Shown here: piece after piece, positions 30,876 to 41,626 of the stretch
How positions within the stretch are numbered: the stretch's first letter is position 1
Layout: the number at the start of each line of letters is the position of its first letter
From: Ceraceosorus guamensis
Taxonomy: Eukaryota > Basidiomycota > Exobasidiomycetes > Ceraceosorales > Ceraceosoraceae
Assembly (NCBI RefSeq): GCF_003144195.1
Contig: NW_020290026.1
Coordinates: 1-64,000, forward strand
Length of the DNA: 64,000 nt
Direction of reading: 5' to 3'
Translations under genes and position numbers: made by a program
Notes under the pieces: model-generated
Database searches by the model: none
What the model was told of the DNA's origin: nothing
What the model saw: the letters and a program-made list of their open reading frames with translations, nothing else

Positions 30876-33800
30876 AACATCCGCGTGTCGCCTCTGCTAC
30901 GACCAAGAAGCCCTCGTCTCATCGGCCTCAGTTTCGGTCAAGTGTCTTGTTGCGCCGCCAGATCTTCAAACAGCCCCCCGCAGAGGCTGGCTATTCCCTT
31001 CACCTGCCTCGGCCCGTGTTGCATACTCACATAGTCCTCGTCTGTTGGCGTCACGCGCTAATCTCCTTCCCCACTCACTGTACGACCATCGCGCAACATG
31101 TCATAACGCTCTCCTTGCATCTCGATTAATGTCAATACGCCGAGGCACTCGTCTGCGTCGTCCGAGCGACTTGCATTCACTCAATCTTGAATCAGTTTGA
31201 CTGATTCAAGATTGACTGAGTAAGGTGTGGTCACGGTAGCGAAGAAGGGGTAAGTGTCACGTGCATGCGTCGAGACGGGCCTCGAAACGGCAAAAGCCGG
31301 GAGCGCCGCGAACGTAGGGAGCTCGGATGCTTTTGAAGGATGTGCATGGCGAAGAAGAAGGTTTGCTCGCGGAGCGTAAGACCGGAACACGGGTCGCTCT
31401 CGCCAGCAGCATCGGATTGGGCCTCCGAGGCGTCTTCATGGCCTCTGTGGCCAACACACCGCAGATGGAAGCGGGGTGGGATCGACGCCTCCGTGAAGGA
31501 GCACACCTCCATTACGTTTCCGGCGTGCGTGAAAGCATTCAGGATCGACGATCTGCTCGTCCTTCGCCTTGATCATCCGCGCCATCAGCCTGCTCATAGC
31601 AAATCCCCAAAGCTGCTCGACAACTCTTCTGCAAATGCTTGGCACCGCCGAGAAGCTCGATGACCTTCAAGCTTCTGCTGTAGAAAGCCGTCGCAGGCGG
31701 AGCAGTACCGACCGCAAGGGCAGATTCCTCTTTCAGCACGTCGCTTGCGCAGCCTGACCTGTGGTTCCGCCAAGAACGGGCAGATTTGATTCAACGTCTT
31801 TCGACGTAGCTGACACTTGGCATCGGTACGCTGGATGGGAGCTTCACAACCCTGAATCGCAAGCCCAGGCATGCTAATTCCGGTTCAAATAAGACGTTCT
31901 CACGGGCATCGATCAGCGCCATCCTCCGTGTAGAGAGTTGATGCACAGTCTCTGGGTAAGTTTGATTTTGATTTTGATTTTTGTTTTCTTGTATGCGAAG
32001 GCGGCTGGCTTGCCCGACTCGTCCTGCAATTAATGGATGTAAGCACCAGCTGCGCTGCCTGCTCGGAGAAGCAAATCTCGGTTGCGGGGAAACTGCAACT
32101 GCAGAAAGTAAAACCGCGCTAGCGCGAGCAGGCCGTTGGCCTCATTCGCTCTGAAGCCACCTGTATGGCGGGCCGAAGCTGTCAGTCTGTGATCCAGGTC
32201 GGACTCCCATCAGGATGATCTGCCGTCAGTCGACTGAGGAGTTCTCTTGAATCCAGGCAACATCCACGGATTCCGTGGAGCTCTGCAGTAATTCGACCCA
32301 TCCAGGTTTGAGGTGGGTCAGCAGTGCAGCGGAATTCGTGATTCTTAAGAGAGAGGCGCGGCGATCTTCTCATCCACCTGCTGCAGGTGGCCGCTTAGCG
32401 CTGGTCAAGCAATTTGAAAGCGCTTGAGGGGGCCGCAAGCTTGGGCGTATTTCGGTCTTGTGTCAGGCAGAGACGGAGCTGGCCGATGCTCGTCCAAACG
32501 CAAACGACGGCTTGGCAGCAAGAGCAAGGCCAAGAGAGTCTTGCCTGCTTAGCATGCAGTATGCCAGTATATGCACCATTGCAGCTGGACCTGCTTGCTG
32601 AGCCATGCGCATATCACCCGCCATCTTTTTCTTTTGGGTCTTCTGATGCCTGCCCTGATCGCCATGCAGCCCCCGCTCTTGCATTTCCACTCATCATCAG
32701 ACTATGCATGGCTTTCGTGAAAGCCTGCGGGGCTGCAGGCTACCCCGCTGGTCAGACGGCAGCTGGAGCCCAGTCTCTGCATCCCCCCACAGCGAGCCCA
32801 TGACGCAACGGCGGCAACTGAGCCAAGGAGGCGCTTTTCTCAAGTGATGCATGAAGGAGTATTTAGCGCGCAGTCGTGCTTTGTGTCCGACATGCATATC
32901 GCCGGCAATTTGGCACTGTGACTCACACCGGGACTCACGTTGTCTTGCCACTCACGGTTGCGCCGAATCGTTAAGGGACTCTTCCGCTCGACGAGAGGCA
33001 AGCCTTGCAAAGAAGTGACTGGAGCGCAGAAGGATGTAGCATGCAGTCACAAGAGTAGAGGAGTAGTCACGAGTAGTAGGAGTAGAAGTGGTAAATACGT
33101 GAGTTTGGGTCTGAGGGGCCAAAAGTGAGCGCTCGCCTTCTTTTTGCGGAGATCAAGGGCTTGAGACCGGGATGCATGCTTGATGTCCAGTCTGCAGCAT
33201 GCATCCATCAGCAAGAAGACGGACAAGCAATCCTCTGCCTGTCTCACTTGTGGCTTAGAAGCCGAGCTGACATTCACAACTGAGGATTGCGGGACGCAGC
33301 GTCGTTGGTCCGTCACACTCGACGAACATTCCCCAACTGCGTGTCTTTGGTCCCATCTCTTCGTCAGTCTTCTGTGCTCTCGACACATCTTGTCTTTGAC
33401 GGTGACCACCATCATTGGGAGTCTCGCTTACATTCTTTTCATACCCTGTTGATTACATCCTTCGATCAATTCCTTCGCATTCGCAACGATCTTGCACACC
33501 CTCCAGTCTGGACGTTATCGACAATTTCCTAAATCTCGTTCGCGCGTCTCTCTGAGATGCGCTGAGCGCAGAACTTCGACCCATACTCTCCTTTGATATC
33601 CATCCGACCGCGCGCAAGGTGAGTCGTAATTCTCTGCATTGTCACGAGAAGGTCTGCTATCAAAATTGGCGTGATCCACAAGGTTTCCCAAGAGCGAAGA
33701 GGTGGATCTGCGGGCATCGGGTAAGCTCCTTGGTGCGCGCCGAGCACGAAATGGATGCGCGCGTCTCTTCAGGGTCGGCTTTGCTACCCTCTGCTTGGGG

Positions 33801-34722
33801 CGCTCTCCACAGCCGCACGCATGGGCCTGCCAGAGTCTTTGCCAAGCGCCATGATCGCGGGCTATGATCGAGACAGACAGTCAAGGGTGCAGCCGTTCGT
33901 GACACTTTGCACCCTCTCGATACTCTTGATCTCCGTGCGACCATCGAGGGCCCACGCGTGCGCGCTTGAGCTGCTTCAAAATTTACGGGGGGCTGCTGCC
34001 TCTCCCCGTGGGGCCGTATGCACGTCAGCATCAAAGTGGTTCTCGCTATCGGTGCCACGAACGGACGAGCAGGGCCGGGAGAAGAGCCATATGTCCAAGA
34101 AAGGATTAGCTGTGCCTGGCTTATCATCACCGTGTCACCGTGCGGAGGGCCGCCTTGATTTTCGAACTCACGACCGGTTCGGATATCGCAGAGCGGGTGT
34201 AGACCACGTCATACCGAGGCCTTCGTGTCGTCGCATCGAGGGCAGACGTTCCAGACAGGCAGACGCAAGACGGAACGGCACGGCACGATTGGGCCCTGCG
34301 CATATTCGCAGTCAAAGTCAAAAGTCAAAAGGCTCTCCAGATGAGCTGCAGAGCCATTGCGCATTTTCGCGCTAGGAGAGAGCCTGACACCTGCGTTTGA
34401 AAACCGCATCAGCAAGGACATGCATATACTGCACGCGGGGGGCGGCGGGGTGCACATGCGCGGTCGACAAGCCTCGCGACGGCTTGCACACTCACGACTC
34501 TTGGTTGTGAATTTGACTGCTCCGAAGCTCGAGACTCGAAGTTTCGTACTCACGACCCGACTCGCAGACCCGAAATCGAAGCAGCTGCGAGTGATGCTGA
34601 CACTCACATTCCCACACGCATCCTTTCATCCTCCTTCACTCGATTGCTCCTCCGCCCCGAAACGTGCCGTCTGTTTACCGCGCATCTTGCCTATGCGGTA
34701 ACCATCACCCCTGGTCGCCACT
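30876..34722. other. 3.8-kb region without a supported gene
   Basis: Open frames are short and overlapping on both strands. A minus-strand patch at 31231-31872 reads vaguely protein-like in alternating frames but has no recognisable motif. Simple features: a hairpin at 31175-31221, a TTTTGATTTTGATTTTTG tract near 31963-31982, GAGTAGTCACGAGTAG words at 33055-33075, and a cluster of CACGACTC-type words at 34480-34570. A CAAGGTGAGTCG at 33616 could be the donor of an untranslated first exon of the gene at 34723, but this cannot be proven here. Confidence 0.5.
31175..31221. repeat. Near-perfect inverted repeat (hairpin)
   Basis: The left arm TCAATCTTGAATCAGT (31181-31196) and right arm ACTGATTCAAGATTGA (31200-31215) are exactly complementary with a TTG loop. 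Pairing extends outward by about five more pairs with one mismatch. It lies about 300 bp past the stop of the plus-strand gene ending at 30875. There is no T-tract or adjacent gene to suggest a defined function. Confidence 0.85.
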
Positions 34723-37700
34723 ATGGCAGTCTCTACGCGCTACGGCAACGAGCGGTGGAGTCGTTCGCGTTCCTTGATCTCGCCCGAGGGCGCCAACGAC
34801 ACCCAAGACCCATCATCAGTCAGCGCAGGCTACAACTTCCCTCAGTCCCGCATCAGACCTCCCGTTCCGCTCGACGTCACCAACGGCGACCCACCATCGG
34901 CAACGCCTCCTGACATGCCTTCAGTCGTATCAAACGTCCTGGCTCGGCGGTCCAGCGGTAGCAGTAGCAGTGGCGGCATTGGCACATTCAAGAACAGTTC
35001 TGGCCTCGGGAGCGGAAGCACAAATGCACACCACAATGGGGAAGAGACGAGCTATGAGAGACGCATGCGTCTGAATCAACTTGCGTACTCCCGCCCACCA
35101 GACAGCAACGGTGGCACCGTTCGTCGCATCAAACCTCCCTCAGCCTCAGCTTACGACACGTCCAAATCCGCGCCGTCCAATCAGAAGGGTGAGCGATCAC
35201 GTGAGCCTGTTGCAGGTCGTGAACACTCCAGCAATGGTCACTGGTCACACAGCAATGGCCACTCCGAGGGGGACGGAGACCTCGACATGTTCGGCGGCCG
35301 CATATCTTCCAACGGCTACAGGCATGAGGAGGATGATCACCTCGGCCATGAAGCGCAAGATTACGGAACGGACGAGGAGGTTGCTGAGGTTCAGGAATAC
35401 GACGACGCAGATGAAGACGAGCGTTGGGAACATCACGAAGAGCCCAACGATGACCTCGATTTCGAACGCGACGGCAGCGCAGGTGGCCATACGGGCGGCA
35501 GCAGCAGTCAGCACGCAAAGACGCTCGCCGACATTGAAGAAGAGCCAGAAACACCATCTTCTTTACGTGGTCGCGACAGCATCGCCCAAAGAAGAAGCAG
35601 CACTCAAATGTCGGGTGCCGCATCGTCGGTCGATGAAACCGATATCTACGGTGGAATCGACGACCACCAGGTGGATCGACCTGAGCCAATCCCGGAGCAT
35701 CCGCTTGATCGCGAGGCCGATGAAGACGTTCAAAGTGAATCTGGCTGGGAGACTTGGGACGGCAATTCTTCTTCAGCACACGGCGCTTTCGAAGACGACG
35801 CCACCGCCGCTGCAGCTCCAGCCAGCGTGAACGCTACGGTGGCGGGCGATCAGACAGATGAAGAAGGGTGGGAGACTGACGAACACGACGGCGAGCGGTC
35901 CCAAGCAGCTGTAGCGAAAGCTGTCAAGGATGGCGCCACACTGGCCGCTGCTCGTCGCGTAGCGGCAGCTCGAGCCTTGCATGAGGCTCAGAAGCGTGAT
36001 CGAGAGGAGAAATCTAAACGCGCACGCCCCGCGCCGCAAAATAACCAAGAGCCTCAGAGAGGTGCTCCAAAAGCCGGCAAGCTGGCGAGTGCTCTCTCTT
36101 CCGCCAAAAATGCAGCTGTGAAGGCAGTGCCCGCTCCAATAGCTGCGAAGTTCAACTCAGATGGCGACGTCGCAGCCCTTGCACCACCACCGGCACCTTC
36201 TGACGGTGGGTCGTCTTCTCCCGAACTAGGTCTTCCTGGCGCTTTTCACAAGCCGTCCAAGCGACCACCTCCCAATGTTACGGTCGTCTCGCGCCCCTCT
36301 GGCATGACCCGTGTTGCCTCGACAGACACGCAAACAACCGTGACCAAGAAAGCAGGTCAACAGTCTCCAAAACCGATCCAGTCTCAGCCAGTGCGCAATG
36401 AGGTCCAGCAAGCAGCGCCAACAGGGATCGCGGACCAAGCTGGCCCGGAAGCCGATGGCTACATCGATTTCAGAAGCTATCGAAACAACCAGCGCTTCGC
36501 TAATCATGCCGACGTTGCACCTCCCCGAGCAGTCATGATGGCTGGGCCCACCAATGTCGGAGCACAAAGTCTGACAAGCCCCGTAACCCCAGTCTCGCCC
36601 ACCAGCGCTCAAGAGCCCACATCTAGTCAGAGACCTCAAGCAGCTCATGTGGAGCATGCGAAGCCAATTACCGCCATGACACCTTCAGCAGCCCTCAAAG
36701 CGGCCGCAATGGCCGGATGGACGGCTGTCAAGTCCAAGAGCTCAAGCGATGAAGTTGACGGGATCGATGATGTTCAAGAAACGCAAGAAAGCAGTTTGCC
36801 GTACACTTCTGAAAGCGAGCGAGCATCAGTCTCGGCTTCTCAGCAGCGAGCTCGGGACCTTGTCCGTAATGCCGCAGCCGCCTCTGCCAAGCGCAGCAGC
36901 GTTTCGCTTAAGGACGACGCCAGCGACTCGCACAGCCAAGCCCGGTCTCAGTCAAAGGATAGAGCACGTCGCTCCGGCGACTCTGACTCGCGCAGCCGCC
37001 CAGGTCTGCCTCGCCAAGGCTCCAACGGAAGCTCGCAGTCCAAGCTCTCCAACGCTCGCTCCGTCGATGATTTCAAAGGGGCGCGCTCTCGTCAAACCTC
37101 TGCTGAAGGCGCCCTTTCCCCTTCGGCTGGCCTTCGCCATGCATTGCGCTCGCCCGAAATTCAGTCGCCGAACAGCGTCGAGCGTCAAGTCCGGGCTCAT
37201 CCACCTTCTTCATACTTCCCAGCGCCGCAGCGTAAGCAGGCAGCGGAAGCTGCGTCTGACTATGGATCTAGCAAAGATGCTCGCAATAGCAATCGGCTCT
37301 CTGTCACAAGTAGCGTACCGCCCCCCGGTCGGCCTCCGCGCAGTCCCTCCCGCGACGCACTGGGCCCTCAGAACCCGGCGTCACCACCACCTCTTCCCAG
37401 TTCACCCGTGGCGAGTCCCCATCAGCAGGACCAAGTGGAGAGTCCAGAGTCTCAGTCAGCGGACATACTTGCGCTCTCGCCTAGGGAGCGTCTACGCCGT
37501 CTGAATTTGCCAAACGATCTGGACTCTGTGGCGACTCATATCGTGAATGGGCGCACTCGCGGTCCCAGCGAGCCTGGTGTCTCCAGCAGGAGCCTGCACG
37601 CGGCAGAGAGCCCTCAGGTCATCGCAGAACGAGAAGCGTCTGGCCAGAGCCCAGCCACGCATGGTATGGCGGGAATGCTGCAATCACCTGAAACTAGCTT

Positions 37701-40470
37701 GGACCACGGCTCTGGACGCGACAGCGGTGTCTGGCCAAAGGACGACAAGTCGCGTCGACACACATCTGAAGACAGCACTGCACTGGCAAGTAACGTGCGC
37801 GTGATTAGGACCGGCCAGAAGCCCTACGAGGAAGATCAAGAAGTCTTGGATGCCGACGCCAGAGAGGAGAGCACCCGCGCGCGTTCTGGCTCGCTGCTCA
37901 GCTTCAAGAAGGGCAAATTGTTTGGCGATGGTTTTACGATGTCACTCGGGCGCAAGGCGCACAAAGATCGCGCTAAAGAGCTCGAAAAGGCAGAGCGGAG
38001 CGGGCGCGCGAGCGCGAGCGCGAGCCAAGCACCTTCCATCGCCGAGCTTGCTGCTGACCGCCAAAGCATTCGCTCATTCGCGCGTGGCAGCACTTCCAAT
38101 GACACTCGGTCGCGCACTTCAGCCTTTAGCCCTCCACAACACCCCGCTGGCGTTGACTCCGAGCGCAACAGCCTGCGAAGTACCCGCAAACGCAACAGCC
38201 ATCGTCGCTATGAGAGCTCTACCTCAGCCATCATGGCATCTGCAGCGTCAGCTCAGGCCAGCTATGTCACGATCACCTCCCCAACGCCACCTCCTGGCGC
38301 CTCCCAGCAGCGACGCAAAGCGGGTGGTCGCCATTCGCGTACGAGCTCCACCGCCACCGGTGCTTCTCGCGCTGGTGTGTCAGCAATTGCAGACTCCGTC
38401 ACAGCGCCAGCGACCCCAGAGCAGACAAGAGAGCCGCGCATGCGTTCCAGCAAATCTGCGCCAAGCATCAATGCTTCGAACGCGGGGCATCAAGCAGAGG
38501 GTGACGCCGCCGAGAAAGGATCGCGAAGCAGCTCCAATAGCATCAGCCTTCCATCGCCGACCAGCAAGGTTCTGTCAAGGCTCCCACCCGTCAGCACCGA
38601 CGAGAACGACTTTGACACATTGCCTCCGGTTGAGAAGTACGTGGCGCTGGCCGGCGTGCTCGCTGAAATGCTCTACCCAGGAGGCAAAGCTCGCGTACAG
38701 AAGCTTGCAAATGAGGGCGTTCGTCTACAGCGGGAGCAACGGGCAAGAGAGCTCGAAGTGGAGCGTCTCGAGGAGAAGATTGCATCGACTTTGCCCAGTG
38801 GCCTTGAGCGAGACACTGTCCGTGAGCTGCACGTCGCTTTCGCCACACGTACGCCGGCCAAGTTCTCGAAGAAGGACGCCAAAAATAATTCCTTGGACAA
38901 AGAGCAGATCGCCGAGCTCGAGGAGAAGCTTTCCCGCCTCGAGATCGACATTTCGCGTCAGCGATCGCGCTTGCGCGATCTTGCCAAGCAGCGACCTCGA
39001 CTGGCCACGAGACTTGAGGAAGAGCGCAAACGCTTCGAGAAGATGCGACGAGTCGAGAACACACTCCGTCGCTTGAGACCAGAGGTGTTTCTCACGTTAG
39101 GCGCGGAAGCCAAGAGCGAGTTCTACCGCAGCGAAGACGGCTTGCAGCTTCATATCGCGGGTGGCGCAGAAGGAGTCACTACCCAGTCCGAGTATCACGG
39201 CCAAGGCGGCGATATTTCAGACAGTGGCCATCGCACACCCATGACCACGGGCCCTTCGCCTTTGGAGGTGTATGGCGACGAAGGCGACTACGCTGTTGGT
39301 CTGCGAACCTCAGTCAGCTTGCAGCGTGAAGCGATGAGCGTGTTACGCTCCCACGAAAAGCTCTGCTACAGTCAGCTTCTTCTCGCAGAAGCAGCTCTGC
39401 GCAATTGCATTGCCGACATCCTCGACTTGGCACTCATCTTGGAGAGCCCGCGCAGCGAGCAGGAAGCTCAAGACGACCGCAGTGTTTCACGACGACTCAG
39501 CTTCTCGAGCTCGCGAGCAGAACAACAACGCCGAGCTCTGACGGATGCACAGTCTTCCATGTCGACTGGCGAAGACATCGAGGATGACTTTGAGCGCGTT
39601 TGCTTCTTGCGTCAAAAGGTAGAGAGTCGAGCGGCGGAAATAGAACAGCTTGTTCGCGCCGTCTCGAGCTACTACTCCAACGCTGCTAGCGCCAGTGGCC
39701 GAGACGACCTGGACGTTGCTCCTCCTCGCGTCCGTGCACCACCGTCGGCTTGGCGAGGCGGCGATGGCGATGCGTCGCCACATGCCAAATCTCGATCGAG
39801 AAAGACAAGCAACGACTCAATGTCTCGTAACTTCCTCGATCCCAGCGACGCCGAGAGCGATGCGGAGCGCAAAGGCCGAAGCCGCTCGAACAGCAAGACT
39901 CAGAAGGACTCTGGCGATGACACCAAGTCCATCAGCGGCAAGTCAACTGCAAGTCAACGTCGTGTCGCGTTTCAAGCCGGCAAGAAGAACGGCAAGGAGA
40001 CCGATGCGAATCAGGAAGCCAATGGCAGTGGCTCTGACTCTCGCTTCTCGACTGCGCCCAACTCTCCGTCCGCTGGTGCCGCATCCCTCGCTCCTGGTGG
40101 CGGTGGAGACGTACACTTGATGTTCTTGCCGACAGAAACGGTCTTGAGCGCTCTGGCCCTTATTCTTCGGATCATTCCTGCCCTCAGGCTGCTGTCCGTA
40201 CCTCCAACCACGCCCGAGCAGCTTCGTCGCTCTGCTTTCCGCTGCGGCCAATGGTTGCAGCGCGCCCAGAGCACCCTTCCGCAGCTCGAAGACGCTCGCG
40301 AAGCCCTCGATGAGGTCATCGTGCACGCTGAAGAAGCGAGCGAAAAGCTTGCCGAGAACTGCGTCAAGAGAATGCAGGATACGGACGAGCGCAGACGAAG
40401 CTTCTGGACAGCGAGCGCGCAAGCTGCTGTTGCTCTCATCATCAATATGCCAGCATCCGATAGTGACTGA
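34723..40470 (+). CDS. Very large disordered protein with C-terminal coiled coil, function unknown
   Basis: Single exon of 1915 residues from ATG at 34723 (context CGCCACTATGGCA). The first two thirds are low-complexity: acidic stretches (EEVAEVQEYDDADEDE), duplicated GWETWD / GWETDE motifs near residues 344 and 382, Ser/Arg-rich runs and many SP sites. A basic KKGKLFGDGFTMSLGRKAHK segment lies near 1063. From about residue 1290 the sequence looks ordered: PPVEKYVALAGVLAEMLYPG, then a long coiled coil (roughly 1320-1455, rich in Glu/Arg/Leu). After a further disordered Ser-rich stretch there is a helical C-terminal segment (about 1800-1905: LMFLPTETVLSALALILRI). I do not recognise the family. 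It has no signal peptide or catalytic motif. A cortical or scaffold role would be a guess. It is convergent with the methyltransferase gene. Confidence 0.82.
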   Translation: MAVSTRYGNERWSRSRSLISPEGANDTQDPSSVSAGYNFPQSRIRPPVPLDVTNGDPPSATPPDMPSVVSNVLARRSSGSSSSGGIGTFKNSSGLGSGSTNAHHNGEETSYERRMRLNQLAYSRPPDSNGGTVRRIKPPSASAYDTSKSAPSNQKGERSREPVAGREHSSNGHWSHSNGHSEGDGDLDMFGGRISSNGYRHEEDDHLGHEAQDYGTDEEVAEVQEYDDADEDERWEHHEEPNDDLDFERDGSAGGHTGGSSSQHAKTLADIEEEPETPSSLRGRDSIAQRRSSTQMSGAASSVDETDIYGGIDDHQVDRPEPIPEHPLDREADEDVQSESGWETWDGNSSSAHGAFEDDATAAAAPASVNATVAGDQTDEEGWETDEHDGERSQAAVAKAVKDGATLAAARRVAAARALHEAQKRDREEKSKRARPAPQNNQEPQRGAPKAGKLASALSSAKNAAVKAVPAPIAAKFNSDGDVAALAPPPAPSDGGSSSPELGLPGAFHKPSKRPPPNVTVVSRPSGMTRVASTDTQTTVTKKAGQQSPKPIQSQPVRNEVQQAAPTGIADQAGPEADGYIDFRSYRNNQRFANHADVAPPRAVMMAGPTNVGAQSLTSPVTPVSPTSAQEPTSSQRPQAAHVEHAKPITAMTPSAALKAAAMAGWTAVKSKSSSDEVDGIDDVQETQESSLPYTSESERASVSASQQRARDLVRNAAAASAKRSSVSLKDDASDSHSQARSQSKDRARRSGDSDSRSRPGLPRQGSNGSSQSKLSNARSVDDFKGARSRQTSAEGALSPSAGLRHALRSPEIQSPNSVERQVRAHPPSSYFPAPQRKQAAEAASDYGSSKDARNSNRLSVTSSVPPPGRPPRSPSRDALGPQNPASPPPLPSSPVASPHQQDQVESPESQSADILALSPRERLRRLNLPNDLDSVATHIVNGRTRGPSEPGVSSRSLHAAESPQVIAEREASGQSPATHGMAGMLQSPETSLDHGSGRDSGVWPKDDKSRRHTSEDSTALASNVRVIRTGQKPYEEDQEVLDADAREESTRARSGSLLSFKKGKLFGDGFTMSLGRKAHKDRAKELEKAERSGRASASASQAPSIAELAADRQSIRSFARGSTSNDTRSRTSAFSPPQHPAGVDSERNSLRSTRKRNSHRRYESSTSAIMASAASAQASYVTITSPTPPPGASQQRRKAGGRHSRTSSTATGASRAGVSAIADSVTAPATPEQTREPRMRSSKSAPSINASNAGHQAEGDAAEKGSRSSSNSISLPSPTSKVLSRLPPVSTDENDFDTLPPVEKYVALAGVLAEMLYPGGKARVQKLANEGVRLQREQRARELEVERLEEKIASTLPSGLERDTVRELHVAFATRTPAKFSKKDAKNNSLDKEQIAELEEKLSRLEIDISRQRSRLRDLAKQRPRLATRLEEERKRFEKMRRVENTLRRLRPEVFLTLGAEAKSEFYRSEDGLQLHIAGGAEGVTTQSEYHGQGGDISDSGHRTPMTTGPSPLEVYGDEGDYAVGLRTSVSLQREAMSVLRSHEKLCYSQLLLAEAALRNCIADILDLALILESPRSEQEAQDDRSVSRRLSFSSSRAEQQRRALTDAQSSMSTGEDIEDDFERVCFLRQKVESRAAEIEQLVRAVSSYYSNAASASGRDDLDVAPPRVRAPPSAWRGGDGDASPHAKSRSRKTSNDSMSRNFLDPSDAESDAERKGRSRSNSKTQKDSGDDTKSISGKSTASQRRVAFQAGKKNGKETDANQEANGSGSDSRFSTAPNSPSAGAASLAPGGGGDVHLMFLPTETVLSALALILRIIPALRLLSVPPTTPEQLRRSAFRCGQWLQRAQSTLPQLEDAREALDEVIVHAEEASEKLAENCVKRMQDTDERRRSFWTASAQAAVALIINMPASDSD

Positions 40471-41626
40471 ACAATATCTACACCACCGCACGGTTTGTCA
40501 CTTCGCATTCCCTCATCGCGCTCCTTACCTGGGTGAGTACATCCATGAAGCTGTACGCCATGTCCATGCTTCTGACCTATCCGCAAAACGCAATTGCTCT
40601 TTCCCTGCTTTGCGCAGCCGTGAAGAGGCTCTTTTGCCTTACCTACGCTCTTTTTCCCCCTCTCTGCACTTACATACCCCCCTTCGTGCGTCATGTTCCC
40701 TTCGTCTTCGCTGCTTATACACTTTGAATCGACCTATTGTGCACCCAAAGACACTCGTCGCGTAGAATTTGTCGTAATCAAGGATCAGGGCAAAGCTGCT
40801 CGACAAGTCCGTGCCTAGCGACGTTCCAGGCAAATCAACGTGTCCCTAATGACGCGGTTCCTCGTCCGGCGCGCTCCTCATCGCCAAAGGTGAAATGGTC
40901 ATGGGCATGCCGCACCGGCTCAACTAGAGCAATTCAAGGTGACGCTTTGTTGAAGGTGTCACTGATACGTCCGCAGCTCGCTCGGCGTCCAGGGTTGCGC
41001 GCTACCTCGCGGCAGGCGGATGTTGACAATTTTGCAATTCAGCTTGAGCGCATCAGCAGACGCCCTCTGCATTACAATGAGGCGTATAACCCATTTCGAG
41101 ACTCTTTCCGCAATCACTGGAGCCGCAATGATCATTGCTAGTGATCATTGCTAGATGTGCTCAAGACTTTTGCGTCCTGGACCGCTAATGAGAGGTGTGA
41201 AATCGCTATGTTGCTGCGTACGGCCAGACCACCGGCTAGGCATCAAGATGGATCCGCAATGGGATAAGGCATCCCCTTGTGAATCCCAGATGCGGTACGT
41301 TTGGGTCGTCGTCAGATGTTGCCGCTGCCTCTCGCCACGCGCGAGTTGGTCCACAAGTATGCTCGCTTCAACTTACAGCCGGATGGGCTATATTGTCGAT
41401 CGGTCTTGGGATACTAGATTGCCAGTCGACTGTGGCTAGATTTGAATGAGGACGAAAGCTGATCGTTCGCAAAGCCTAATACGGCAAATGCTGGAGCAAC
41501 AAGTCCAGCGTCCTTCAGCAAGAAGGTTTGCACGTCCCCGAAGTGCGAGTTGGGATTGGGCGACGTGGCGGGTATCGACAGAGAGTTCTCAGCCGTGCCG
41601 TCGTTCGCCGAGGCTTCCTCGACTGA
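40471..41626. other. Convergent intergenic region without a supported gene
   Basis: It lies between the 3' ends of the 1915-residue protein gene and the methyltransferase gene. Short frames lack protein character. A direct duplication of TGATCATTGCTAG occurs at about 41129-41154. CT-rich patches near 40640-40690 face the plus strand. Confidence 0.5.

Noticed and set aside
31231-31872. Possible gene relic on the minus strand (fragments such as AFYSRSLKVIELLGG)
   Set aside because: Pieces are short and in different frames, no splice sites join them convincingly, and no family could be named.
35129-35779. 216-codon minus-strand open frame
   Set aside because: Antisense shadow of the gene at 34723-40470; composition is Arg/His/Cys-rich and not protein-like.
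37850-39076. 408-codon plus-strand open frame inside the 1915-residue protein gene
   Set aside because: It overlaps the real frame, is Arg/Pro/Ser-rich without any motif, and is expected from GC-biased third positions of the true gene.
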